Shown in pieces: positions 1 through 8,022 of a stretch of 64,000 nucleotides of DNA (the stretch's first letter is position 1; every line of letters begins with the position of its first letter). The stretch spans positions 3,708,501 to 3,772,500 of the forward strand of contig NZ_JBEWTB010000002.1 in NCBI RefSeq assembly GCF_040549045.1, written 5' to 3'. Source of the stretch: Endozoicomonas sp. NE40. GTDB lineage: Bacteria > Pseudomonadota > Gammaproteobacteria > Pseudomonadales > Endozoicomonadaceae. The notes below the pieces were generated by a model. It saw only the letters and a program-made list of their open reading frames with translations. It did not search any database and had not been told where the DNA came from. Made by a program: the position numbers and the translations under genes.

Positions 1-699
1 ATTCAGGCTGGAGCCCACTGTCTGGAGAAGTCCATGTCAGGTCGTGGCCTTTTGTTGGGGGGCGTACCCGGTGTTGAATCCGCTAAAGTGGTCATCATCG
101 GTGGCGGTGTTGTCGGACAGAACGCAGCAGCCATGGCGGTAGGTATGGGCGCAGAAGTCGTTATTCTGGATCGTTCAGTTGAAGTGCTGTGTAAACTGGA
201 TGAGCAGTACGGCAACCGGGTACGTACTGTCTATTCAACATCGCACGCTATTAATGATCATGTCACGACAGCGGATCTGGTTATTGGGGGAGTACTGTTG
301 CCAGGTGCTGCAGCACCCAAGCTGATTACCCGGGATATGATCAGCAAGATGAAAAAAGGCTCCGTTATCGTTGACGTTGCCATTGATCAGGGTGGATGTG
401 CAGAAACAGCCGTTGCAACGACTCACGATGAACCGACATTTATTGTCGACGATGTTGTACATTACTGTGTTGCTAACATGCCGGGAGCAGTGGCACGCAC
501 ATCAACGCTGGCACTGAATAACGCAACCCTGCCTTATGTATTACAGCTTGCGGACAAAGGGCCTCGACAGGCACTGGAAGAAAATCCACACCTTCTTGAA
601 GGGCTGAATGTGTGCAAGGGCGTTGTTACCTGCCAGTCCGTTGCCGACGCTCAAAATCTGCCTTACCGTCCAGCAGCAGAAATGCTGACCGAGCTGTAA
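1..699 (+). CDS. ald: Alanine dehydrogenase, C-terminal part (cut by window start)
   Basis: NAD-dependent L-alanine dehydrogenase interconverts L-alanine and pyruvate plus ammonia in the cytoplasm. The reading frame is open from base 1. It starts inside the conserved QAGAHCLEKSM segment, followed by GGVPGV and the Rossmann nucleotide-binding motif GGGVVGQNAA, as in Ald of many bacteria. About 232 residues are visible of a family length near 370, so roughly the first 140 are outside the window. The ending and downstream hairpin look normal. The related PntA transhydrogenase alpha subunit shares this fold, but the AHCLEK and GGVPGV segments favour Ald. Confidence 0.93.
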   Translation: MQAGAHCLEKSMSGRGLLLGGVPGVESAKVVIIGGGVVGQNAAAMAVGMGAEVVILDRSVEVLCKLDEQYGNRVRTVYSTSHAINDHVTTADLVIGGVLLPGAAAPKLITRDMISKMKKGSVIVDVAIDQGGCAETAVATTHDEPTFIVDDVVHYCVANMPGAVARTSTLALNNATLPYVLQLADKGPRQALEENPHLLEGLNVCKGVVTCQSVADAQNLPYRPAAEMLTEL

Positions 700-731
700 T
701 AGGTATAAATCCCTGCCTTTCCTTCTGCTAT

Positions 732-768
732 AAGCTGCGCTCACCCTCTCGGTGGCGCGGCTTTTTTT
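732..768 (+). terminator. Rho-independent terminator after ald
   Basis: A GC-rich stem (AAGCTGCGC...GCGCGGCTT with an inner CACC/GGTG) is followed directly by a run of seven T. It lies about 30 bases after the ald stop codon. Confidence 0.85.
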
Positions 769-816
769 ATTTTGATCTGATACATTTGCCATTTTTAACG
801 ATCAGGAAATACTGCA

Positions 817-1317
817 GTGATTGAATGGGAATGGTGTCATTATGAAACACTTAGTCTGAACCAGTTGTATGAGATTCTGGCAGTACGGCAGTCAGTCTTT
901 GTCGTAGAACAGAACTGCGCTTATCAGGATGCAGATGGTCTGGATCAGGTGGCATATCACCTGATGGGCTGGGCTTTCAACGACGATGGACGTAAAGCCC
1001 TGGCTGCCTATGCCCGCGTTATTCCACCGGAAGTCGTAAAGCCGGAACTGGCAATAGGCCGAGTTATTACTGCTGAAGCTTTTCGGGGACAGGGTTTAGG
1101 ACGCGCCCTCCTTGCTGAAGCGGTCCGGCTCTCTGAAGAAACCTTTCCTGACAGTGATATTTATCTCAGCGCCCAGGCTCATCTGCAAAGCTACTATGGG
1201 GGCTGTGGCTTTGTGGCATCGGGGGAGTTATACGATGAAGACGGTATCCCCCATATTGCCATGTTCAGACGGAAACATCGTCAGCAACCAGTGTCAGGTA
1301 CAAACCTCAGCCAGTAA
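817..1317 (+). CDS. elaA: ElaA-type GNAT acetyltransferase
   Basis: This 166-residue protein matches the ElaA family of GNAT N-acetyltransferases, whose substrate is not settled. Visible family signatures are the N-terminal MIEWEW, the VFVVEQNCAYQD segment, and the acetyl-CoA binding loop RVITAEAFRGQGLGRALL. The start is GTG at 817, chosen because it gives the family N-terminus and has AGGAA about 8 bases upstream. Its 3' end overlaps the convergent Ap4A phosphorylase gene by 24 bases. Confidence 0.88.
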   Translation: MIEWEWCHYETLSLNQLYEILAVRQSVFVVEQNCAYQDADGLDQVAYHLMGWAFNDDGRKALAAYARVIPPEVVKPELAIGRVITAEAFRGQGLGRALLAEAVRLSEETFPDSDIYLSAQAHLQSYYGGCGFVASGELYDEDGIPHIAMFRRKHRQQPVSGTNLSQ

Positions 1318-2142
1318 CCTGTTGCCGCCCAGGGATTGCACCGTATCAAGCTGCTCGTCGTTTTTAACCATTATAAGCCCGGCAAACCCAAGGGCATTGA
1401 CTGATATACCCTGATAACGATCACGGGTTCTGGGAATCATCATCATCCAGTGGTCGGTCATCAGAAGGTTATACGGGGCTGGGTGCTGCCCGGCCGGTTT
1501 GCCGGGATTAAGCTGGCTGATCATGGAGAGATAAAGTTTATAAACCTGTTCTGCTGTTTTTCCGGCAATATCGACCGTCAGGTTTGGAAAAGGAAGCGCC
1601 GGCAGGCGCTCTGGATTCTGGCTGATACGCTTCAGGGCTGCATCAACAGGCAGGGTGGCGGGTTGGGGAAATGCCTGAAAGTGCCGATGAGGCTGGCTGG
1701 CTCCCGCTTCCATACCACTGTTATAAAAAGCCAGCATCGGGAATGAACCCATGACCTGTAATATGGCATGAAACTCTTTTTCACCCAGCAATGTTTCCTG
1801 GGCTTCAAACTCTGGTGTAACCACCAGAAGATGATGATCCACCACATTGAATTTATTAAGCAGAACCACATGACCAGCTTGTAAATGGCAGATGTACAGT
1901 GCCTGCTCATAAGGAAGAAAAGGGTTTTTGCCTGTGTTTTTAGCGAACTTGTGGGAAGGTTTTTTGCGCAGGCTCGATAGCTTTCTGACTTCAAAAGGGA
2001 TAGCTCCGGAAAGAGTGCCGGAAAGCGTGAACAGTTCTGTAGAAAGCGATTGCAGAGAGCCATTATCCAGGGCCGCCTGACTGGTTTCGAGCAGCCACTG
2101 CTTCAGCTCAGATGCCTGAAAAAAACGTTTGTTGTCGTTCAT
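1294..2142 (-). CDS. ATP adenylyltransferase (Ap4A phosphorylase type)
   Basis: This 282-residue HIT-superfamily enzyme resembles yeast Apa1/Apa2. These enzymes phosphorolyse diadenosine tetraphosphate to ADP plus ATP and so control an alarmone. The histidine motif PHRHFQAFP (about residues 155-163) carries the nucleotide-transferring histidine. Upstream, KNPFLPYEQALYI and the HVVLLNKFNVVDHHLL segment match the family core, and a C-terminal NLLMTDHWMMMIPR segment completes the domain. Length is close to the usual 290-330. It is convergent with elaA, overlapping by 24 bases. Confidence 0.85.
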   Translation of the reverse strand: MNDNKRFFQASELKQWLLETSQAALDNGSLQSLSTELFTLSGTLSGAIPFEVRKLSSLRKKPSHKFAKNTGKNPFLPYEQALYICHLQAGHVVLLNKFNVVDHHLLVVTPEFEAQETLLGEKEFHAILQVMGSFPMLAFYNSGMEAGASQPHRHFQAFPQPATLPVDAALKRISQNPERLPALPFPNLTVDIAGKTAEQVYKLYLSMISQLNPGKPAGQHPAPYNLLMTDHWMMMIPRTRDRYQGISVNALGFAGLIMVKNDEQLDTVQSLGGNRLLAEVCT

Positions 2143-2347
2143 AGGGTCAATAGTCTTTATGGTTCCAGCTGAACCTTATAGATCAATCAGCCAGGTGTTT
2201 GAAATTGATATAAGTCAAAGTATCAGAGACAGACACTTTTCGAACACAGCATGATACAAGTACCCTAACAACAATAATAACCATGAGTTTTGGATATCTT
2301 TTTATCCAGGCACTGATAAAAAGCTGTCCTTCACAAGGGGGAGTACT

Positions 2348-2923
2348 ATGTCGATGTTGATCGATAGAATTATAAAAGATCATGAACACCTGACACGTTT
2401 GCTGGTTTGTCTGGACAGGGAAATCTCAAAGTACAAGGAAGGGGCAACCCGTCGACCCAGGCTATCGGTGATTATTGATGCACTGGATTATCTCCATAAC
2501 TACCCTGACAGTTTTCATCATCCACTTGAATCACGGCTGCTGGCAAAATTACGTCCCAGAATCACGGATAGCGAACTGCGGGAGAAGCTGGAAGTTATTG
2601 AAGACCAGCACGTTGAGATCAATCAGTTGACCAATAATCTTATTGATCGCTTCCAGTCCATACAGAATGACCAGATAGTGCCTATTGATGCACTTCTGGC
2701 AGATTACCAGCGCTATGCTGAGCTGCAGATTAATCACCTCAAGCTGGAAAACACCTGCATGATCCCAGCCATGAAAGCACTGTTAACAGAGGAGGACGTT
2801 GCAGCGGTCACATCCGCACTGAATGGCAACCCAGACCCTCTGTTTGGTGCGCATCTCTGGGATTCTTACGAAAATCTTTACCAGTTTGTTATTGGTACTG
2901 AGAAAGAACAGATCGCTGTCTGA
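2348..2923 (+). CDS. Hemerythrin-like HHE domain protein
   Basis: This 191-residue cytoplasmic four-helix-bundle protein is expected to bind a non-haem di-iron centre. Candidate iron ligands are visible at about residues 12-14 (KDHEH), SFHHPLES (near 57-64), DQHVEIN (near 90-95) and the C-terminal helix NHLKLEN with nearby acidic residues. Such proteins sense or bind oxygen or nitric oxide, or help repair iron centres. The precise role here cannot be told. The start at 2348 has a strong GGGGGAG ribosome site. It stands alone and ends 9 bases before the convergent acetoacetyl-CoA synthetase gene. Confidence 0.8.
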   Translation: MSMLIDRIIKDHEHLTRLLVCLDREISKYKEGATRRPRLSVIIDALDYLHNYPDSFHHPLESRLLAKLRPRITDSELREKLEVIEDQHVEINQLTNNLIDRFQSIQNDQIVPIDALLADYQRYAELQINHLKLENTCMIPAMKALLTEEDVAAVTSALNGNPDPLFGAHLWDSYENLYQFVIGTEKEQIAV

Positions 2924-2932
2924 CCTTTGTTA

Positions 2933-4879
2933 TTAACCCAGCTCTGCCCTATTCCGGAAGTACTCCAAAGCTTCCGGGTTGGCCAGTGCTTCGGTATTGG
3001 CAACGGTTTTTCCGTGGACAACATCCCTGACTGCCAGCTCAACAATTTTGCCGCTGATGGTTCTGGGAATGTCTGGCACCTGCAATATAACGGCTGGCAC
3101 ATGCCTGGGTGTTGTATTGCTGCGGACAGTCATTTTAATGGTTTTAATTAATTCATCACTGAGCTGCAGGCCGGGGCGAAGCTTAACGAACAATACGACA
3201 CGAACATCGTTGTCCCACTCCTGCCCTATGGCAATACTTTCCAGAACGGCTTCAACCTTCTCGACCTGTCGATAGATTTCTGCTGTACCTATCCGGACAC
3301 CACCCGGATTTAAAACCGCGTCGGCACGACCATGGATCACAATGCCGCCGGACTGTCTGAGTTCGCCATAATCACCATGAGCCCAGACATCGGGGAAGCG
3401 ATTAAAATAAGCGTTCCGGTAGCGGCTTCCATCCGGGTCATTCCAGAAGCCAACCGGCATGCTGGGAAAGCTGGACTGACAGGTCAACTCACCTTTTTCG
3501 TCTGTGAGGGCTTGCCCTTCGTTATTGACAAACTGCACATCCATGCCCAGTCCCCGACATTGCAACTCACCCCTGATAACAGGCAGCGTCGGGTTGCCCA
3601 GGGCAAAGCAGGAAACGATATCTGTGCCGCCTGATATGGATGAAAGGCATACGTCGTTTTTCACAGAACGGTAGACATAGTCAAAACTCTCATGGAGCAA
3701 GGGGGAGCCAGTCGACAGAATGGCTTTCAAGTGGCTAAGGTCATGGGTTTCATCCGGTTTTTCACCCGCCTTTTCCAGTGCGGCTATGTACTTTGCACTG
3801 GTTCCAAACACACTGACCTGTTCTTCTTCCAGTAAATCAATCAGTGCGGAAGGTTTTGGGAAAAAAGGAGAGCCGTCGTATAGGATCAGAGTCGCACCCA
3901 GGGCCAGGGAAGACACCATCCAGTTCCACATCATCCAGCCACAGGTTGTGAAATAGAAAAGACTGTCAGTGGACTTGAGATTGGTATGCAGCCCCAGCTC
4001 TTTCAGGTGTTGCAACAGCGTACCGCCATGACCATGAACAATGCATTTGGGAACACCGGTGGTACCCGAGGAATACATAATAAACAGTGGGTCATTAAAT
4101 GCGACAGGCTCGAAGTGAACCCCATGGCTGCCTTGTGCGGCAAACGTGGAATACAGTACCGTATCCGGTAACGCAGAAAAGTCAGGTTCAGGCTCCATAA
4201 AAGGTACCAGTACCGTCAGCTGAAGCTCTGGAATGGCCTGCTGAATAGCGGCTACCTTGTCTTTGCAGTCTATGACTTTGCCGCCATAGAAGTAACCGTC
4301 ACAGGCCAGAAGCAATTTGGGCTCTATCTGTCCGAAACGATCAAGCACACCCTGAAGGCCAAAGTCGGGAGAGCAGGAAGACCAGATAGCTCCCAATGCT
4401 GTGGTGGCCAGCATCATGATGATGGTTTCCGGGCAGTTTGGCATAAAGGCAGCAACCCGGTCACCTTTCCTGACGCCCTGTTGAACCAACCCGCTCTGGG
4501 CTGCAGAAACCGCCTGATAAAGTGCCTGCCAGGTCAGGGACTCCCTCCGTCCTGTCTCGCCCCGGAAGATAATGGCTGGGCGGTCAGACTCCCTGTGCCG
4601 TAACAGGTGTTCAGCATAGTTCAGGGTACTGCCGGGAAACCAGTCGGCACCGGGCATGGCGTCGTTTGCCAGAATGGTCTGTGGGGGTTCATGGAACATG
4701 ACCTGAAAGTAATCGGCGACCAGTTCCCAGAAAGACGCTCGTTCAGAAACACTCCACTGATAAAGGTGGTTGTAATCCGGGAAAGTCTGACCAGTCCTGA
4801 GCCGGGCCGCCTGACTGAAAGCCTGCAGGTTTGAGGGGTTGATCGTCTGTTCTGAAGGGGTCCAGAGTACCTGAGTCAT
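2933..4879 (-). CDS. aacS: Acetoacetate-CoA ligase (acetoacetyl-CoA synthetase)
   Basis: This ANL-superfamily enzyme activates acetoacetate with ATP and CoA to acetoacetyl-CoA, feeding ketone bodies or polyhydroxybutyrate intermediates into central metabolism. The protein is about 648 residues, the usual AacS length. It has the phosphate-binding loop YSSGTTGVPKCIVHGHGG, the core CGWMMWNWMVSSL characteristic of AacS, the adenylate motif HGDYGE, and the C-terminal lysine segment RTISGKIVE. The ATG at 4879 is preferred, with AGGA 10 bases upstream, over a GTG ten codons earlier that lacks a ribosome site. Confidence 0.9.
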   Translation of the reverse strand: MTQVLWTPSEQTINPSNLQAFSQAARLRTGQTFPDYNHLYQWSVSERASFWELVADYFQVMFHEPPQTILANDAMPGADWFPGSTLNYAEHLLRHRESDRPAIIFRGETGRRESLTWQALYQAVSAAQSGLVQQGVRKGDRVAAFMPNCPETIIMMLATTALGAIWSSCSPDFGLQGVLDRFGQIEPKLLLACDGYFYGGKVIDCKDKVAAIQQAIPELQLTVLVPFMEPEPDFSALPDTVLYSTFAAQGSHGVHFEPVAFNDPLFIMYSSGTTGVPKCIVHGHGGTLLQHLKELGLHTNLKSTDSLFYFTTCGWMMWNWMVSSLALGATLILYDGSPFFPKPSALIDLLEEEQVSVFGTSAKYIAALEKAGEKPDETHDLSHLKAILSTGSPLLHESFDYVYRSVKNDVCLSSISGGTDIVSCFALGNPTLPVIRGELQCRGLGMDVQFVNNEGQALTDEKGELTCQSSFPSMPVGFWNDPDGSRYRNAYFNRFPDVWAHGDYGELRQSGGIVIHGRADAVLNPGGVRIGTAEIYRQVEKVEAVLESIAIGQEWDNDVRVVLFVKLRPGLQLSDELIKTIKMTVRSNTTPRHVPAVILQVPDIPRTISGKIVELAVRDVVHGKTVANTEALANPEALEYFRNRAELG

Positions 4880-5067
4880 AACCGAAGATTCCTGTTTTAT
4901 TATTCTCACCAGCTACGGGATCCATAGTTCTATAAAAGCTCTATAAAAGTTCCATAAATGTAGCTGGCATTTTTCAGGTGATCACGGTTTATCATGACAC
5001 AGTGCAATGGTGGGCTGTAAAGTAAAAAAGGCCGACGTTACGACCTGTTTTACCGGTTCCGTTATTC

Positions 5068-5478
5068 TCAGGCTGTCTGGGGCTGCTGTTCTTTTTTACT
5101 TTTCAGTACGCTGTCTACAGAAAAAGCGCCAGCTCCCAGTGCGGTGACCATCAACAGACCGCCAGCAATCGACAGATTTTTCATAAACAGTAATGACTGC
5201 ATCTGCTCTGTCAGGTTGTGGAAAATCAGGTTAGCCACAAGGGTGAACCCTGCCAGCAGGAACGCGGCAATACGGGTGTTCCAGCCAACCAGCAGGGCAA
5301 GACCGCCCAGCAGTTCAACCGCAATCACCAGTGGCAGCAGCATGCCGGGAATGCCCATGGCTTCCATATAACCCTGGGTGCCAGTGTAACCACCGATTTT
5401 GTTGTAGCCAGCCAGAATAAACATCAGGGAGAGGAGTAAACGACCAAACGGGGCGATAAGTTTTTGTGCCTGATCCAT
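5068..5478 (-). CDS. DoxX family inner-membrane protein
   Basis: This 136-residue protein has four predicted membrane helices (around RLLLSLMFILAGYNKIGG, LLPLVIAVELLGGLALLVGW, RIAAFLLAGFTLVANLIF and LSIAGGLLMVTALG). This is the layout of the DoxX/YphA family, which has poorly defined roles in redox balance or quinone-linked processes. The ATG at 5478 is chosen over a start 29 codons earlier, because it begins just before the first membrane helix and has AAGG upstream. It is divergent from the LysR-type regulator at 5607, a common arrangement in which the regulator controls its neighbour. Confidence 0.82.
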   Translation of the reverse strand: MDQAQKLIAPFGRLLLSLMFILAGYNKIGGYTGTQGYMEAMGIPGMLLPLVIAVELLGGLALLVGWNTRIAAFLLAGFTLVANLIFHNLTEQMQSLLFMKNLSIAGGLLMVTALGAGAFSVDSVLKSKKEQQPQTA

Positions 5479-5606
5479 GCGGTAATACCTTTGTTGTTCT
5501 CTTTCTGTCGGTTCGTAGAGATTGTTTGGCAGTAGTGTATGAATTAGAGTGGGCAGGAAAAACACAACGAATGTGAATTAATAATTTCAAAAAAGAGAAC
5601 AGTGAC

Positions 5607-6557
5607 GTGAGCCAGCTTAAGGAGTTGCAGGTCTTTGTCCGGGTGGTCGAGGCCGGAGGTATTGGTAAGGCGGCAGAGCAGATGGGGATTGCCAAGTCAG
5701 CAGTCAGTCAGCGTCTTGTAAAGCTGGAAAAACGTATGGGTGTCAGGTTACTGAACCGTACGACCCGGCGCTCACATCTTACCGAAGCAGGGCAGCGCTG
5801 CTATCAGCAGTCATTGAATATTCTTAATGCAGTTTCAGAATTACACACTGTGGTCTGCGAGCAGGAACAGGAGCTTCAGGGTGTGCTGAAAATTGCGGCA
5901 CCACTGGTTTTTGGCCGACACCATCTGGTCAGGGTGGTTGATCAGTTTACCCGCCTGCATCCAAAACTGCTGCTGGATATCGACCTGTCTGACCGGTATG
6001 TCAACCTCATAGAGTCTGGTCGCGATATGGCAATCCGCATTGGCTCATTGCCTGACTCGACGCTTCAGGCCCGACGCATAGCTTCTGCCAACGGCATGCT
6101 GGTAGCCAGCCCCGACTACCTTGAACGCTATGGTACTCCGGAAACACCAGAAGACCTGAAAGATCACGCCCTCCTGCAATATGAAACTAGCCGGGGTAGC
6201 GCTGTCAGACTGAGAGACCGGCAGGGAACCACCATCAGCTACTCCATGAAGCCCAGGCTGATCGCCAACAATGGTGACTTTCTTAATGAAATGGCGATTC
6301 TCGGCCAGGGCATTGTTTTATCACCAACGTTTATCTGCTGGCAGGATGTTCAGGAGGGAAGGCTGGTGCAGGTGTTGCCCGATTATGATGTCCCGATTGG
6401 GGGAATTTATGCCGTTTATCCGGAAAACCGTTTTGTTTCACGACCATTGCGCTCGTTTATTGATTATCTGGTAGAGGTACTGGGTGACAGTCCTCACTGG
6501 GATAATCCAAAGGAAACCTGCAGAGTGTTTGAACAGCAAACGCCCTGCAAGGGGTAG
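5607..6557 (+). CDS. LysR-type transcriptional regulator
   Basis: This 316-residue protein has an N-terminal winged helix-turn-helix (residues 1-60, with GGIGKAAEQMGIAKSAVSQRLVKLEKRMG) and a periplasmic-binding-like effector domain ending in the FIDYL segment typical of the AaeR/CrgA-type subgroup. The start is GTG at 5607, with an AGAGAA sequence upstream. It is divergently transcribed from the doxX-like gene, so control of that gene is the simplest guess. The inducer is unknown. It lies next to steroid genes but does not resemble a known steroid regulator. Confidence 0.88.
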   Translation: MSQLKELQVFVRVVEAGGIGKAAEQMGIAKSAVSQRLVKLEKRMGVRLLNRTTRRSHLTEAGQRCYQQSLNILNAVSELHTVVCEQEQELQGVLKIAAPLVFGRHHLVRVVDQFTRLHPKLLLDIDLSDRYVNLIESGRDMAIRIGSLPDSTLQARRIASANGMLVASPDYLERYGTPETPEDLKDHALLQYETSRGSAVRLRDRQGTTISYSMKPRLIANNGDFLNEMAILGQGIVLSPTFICWQDVQEGRLVQVLPDYDVPIGGIYAVYPENRFVSRPLRSFIDYLVEVLGDSPHWDNPKETCRVFEQQTPCKG

Positions 6558-6565
6558 AGGTTTAC

Positions 6566-7286
6566 TTATAAGAAGAAATCAGTGCTTTTCCGACCAAACA
6601 CAACACCGCCAAAGTTGCGCCCGTATTTGTCCGGCACATTGGCAACATGGGTGCGGCCCGTCTGAATATCACGAAAAGCACGATTAACGGTATGGTTCCT
6701 GAAGATCACTGAAGAACCGCAGTAGGTGTAAAGCTGGTTGACGGCTTCTGCACACTTGGTCATGACATAGGCCGAGTCGTATCGCATCTTGACCCGTTCT
6801 TTCATATCAAGTGGAACATCGTTCTCCGTTTTATCCGCCAGAATGTCGAAGTTTTTGAACAGGGTGGTCTTGCACTCATCCACAACTCTCAGGGCATCGG
6901 CAGCCGCTTTCTGAGCTCCGGGATCTTCCCTGACGGCTTTGCCATCACTGAGGACGATACGGTTGCGGTTAAATTCAATGTATTCGTCCACTGCCCCTTT
7001 TAACGCACCAATGGCAGAAGACGACACAGAACGCACAAAAATCTGGCCAAAGGGTAATTTAAACAGGGGGGCAGTGTCCCGGACTGTTCTGCATAAAGCC
7101 GTCCAGTGAACGGTGTGTACGATACTCTGGTACAAAAACATCGTCTACGACAATGTCATTAGATCCGGTTGCCCTCAAACCCATTACATCCCAGTTATCC
7201 TGAATTTCATAATCACTGCGGGGGACCAGGAAGGTTCGGTAATCCGGTGCCTCACGTTCCTGCCTGACCTGCTCTTTATCAATCAT
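6566..7286 (-). pseudogene. hsaA: Remnant of hsaA, flavin-dependent steroid A-ring hydroxylase
   Basis: Intact HsaA (about 390 residues) is the oxygenase that uses HsaB-supplied reduced flavin to 4-hydroxylate 3-HSA. Here an ATG at 7286 with a good GGAG site opens a short N-terminal piece. It then jumps directly to the mid-protein segment YRTFLVPRSDYEIQDNWDV and GLRATGSNDIVVDDVFVP, so about 150 residues are missing. Near 7078 a frameshift after FMQNSPG moves the frame to TAPLFKLPFG, and the C-terminal half continues to FGRKSTDFFL. Deletion plus frameshift make it non-functional. It is divergent from hsaB. Confidence 0.85.
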
Positions 7287-7412
7287 TATTGTTATCTCCG
7301 CGTCCCCGGTTAGTTGTGACCGCATGATTCTGGAAAATGAATATGGAGCAGATTGAAGCAAGAGCGGTCAGTACACACATCATCTAAACGAATTAGTGCA
7401 TTTAATGCCCTG

Positions 7413-7456
7413 TAGTCTTGATGGACGATGATGCCAACATGGCTGACAGAGACAAT
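7413..7456 (+). promoter_or_regulatory. Steroid-regulon promoter motif upstream of hsaB
   Basis: TAGTCTTGATGGACGATGAT occupies 7413-7432, followed by a -10-like GACAAT at 7451-7456. The spacer is 17 bases counted from the G that ends GATGATG. The motif covers the -35 position and lies 60 bases before the hsaB start. It is one of five copies in the window. A possible degenerate copy faces the hsaA remnant on the other strand at 7378-7396. Confidence 0.7.
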
Positions 7457-7492
7457 CCTGCTATCTGTAAAAAAGATGACAGGAGTTAGACA

Positions 7493-7996
7493 ATGAGCGG
7501 CAAAAACGATTTAAAGAGTAGTATGCTGCAGGCCATGAGACGCCTTGCCAGCTCGGTTTCAGTAGTGAGTTGCAGCGGTAAGGCAGAGCGTCATGCCATG
7601 GCCGCTACTTCTGTTACTTCTCTCTCCATGGACCCACCGTCACTGCTGGTTTGTGTCAATCAGTCAACGGCCATGCACTCCGCCCTGGCTGAAGGGGCTG
7701 ATTTCTGTATCAATGTTCTCAGTCTGGAGCAGCAGGATGTATCCGTTGCCTGTGGTGGCAGACTGCGCGGAGAAGAACGCTTTGCGTTTGGTAACTGGGC
7801 TAAATCTGAAGGTGGCCTGCCTTATCTGGCCGATGCTCAATCGGTTCTGATGTGTGTGCAGGATGGTCGTTACGATTATGGAACGCACACTATTTTTATC
7901 GGGCGGATTAAAAGTATTCAAAACAGTGAAGACGTCAACCCGCTGGTTTATGTCGACGGTCGATATACGACAACGGCTGAAGCCGTGGAAGCCTGA
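7493..7996 (+). CDS. hsaB: HsaB-like flavin reductase
   Basis: This 167-residue protein has the flavin-reductase (FMN-binding split-barrel) fold. It would reduce FMN or FAD with NADH and pass it to a two-component monooxygenase, by context HsaA, for hydroxylation of the steroid-derived phenol 3-HSA. Visible signatures are the GKAERHAMAATSVTSLSMDPPSLLVCVN segment, split here as KAERHAMAATSVTSL then SMDPPSLLVCVN, FCINVLS, and the terminal GRYTTT. The start has AGGAG 8 bases upstream. It is 26 bases before the FAD dehydrogenase gene, probably one operon. Its oxygenase partner next door is broken, so it may serve another oxygenase. Confidence 0.8.
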   Translation: MSGKNDLKSSMLQAMRRLASSVSVVSCSGKAERHAMAATSVTSLSMDPPSLLVCVNQSTAMHSALAEGADFCINVLSLEQQDVSVACGGRLRGEERFAFGNWAKSEGGLPYLADAQSVLMCVQDGRYDYGTHTIFIGRIKSIQNSEDVNPLVYVDGRYTTTAEAVEA

Positions 7997-8022
7997 GCAT
8001 CACGATAATAAAAGGGCAAGCT

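Noticed and set aside
7378..7396. Minus-strand motif copy for hsaA
   Set aside because: CGTTTAGATGATG resembles the hsaD copy but lacks three central bases and the fixed -10 spacing; kept only as a possible degenerate copy.
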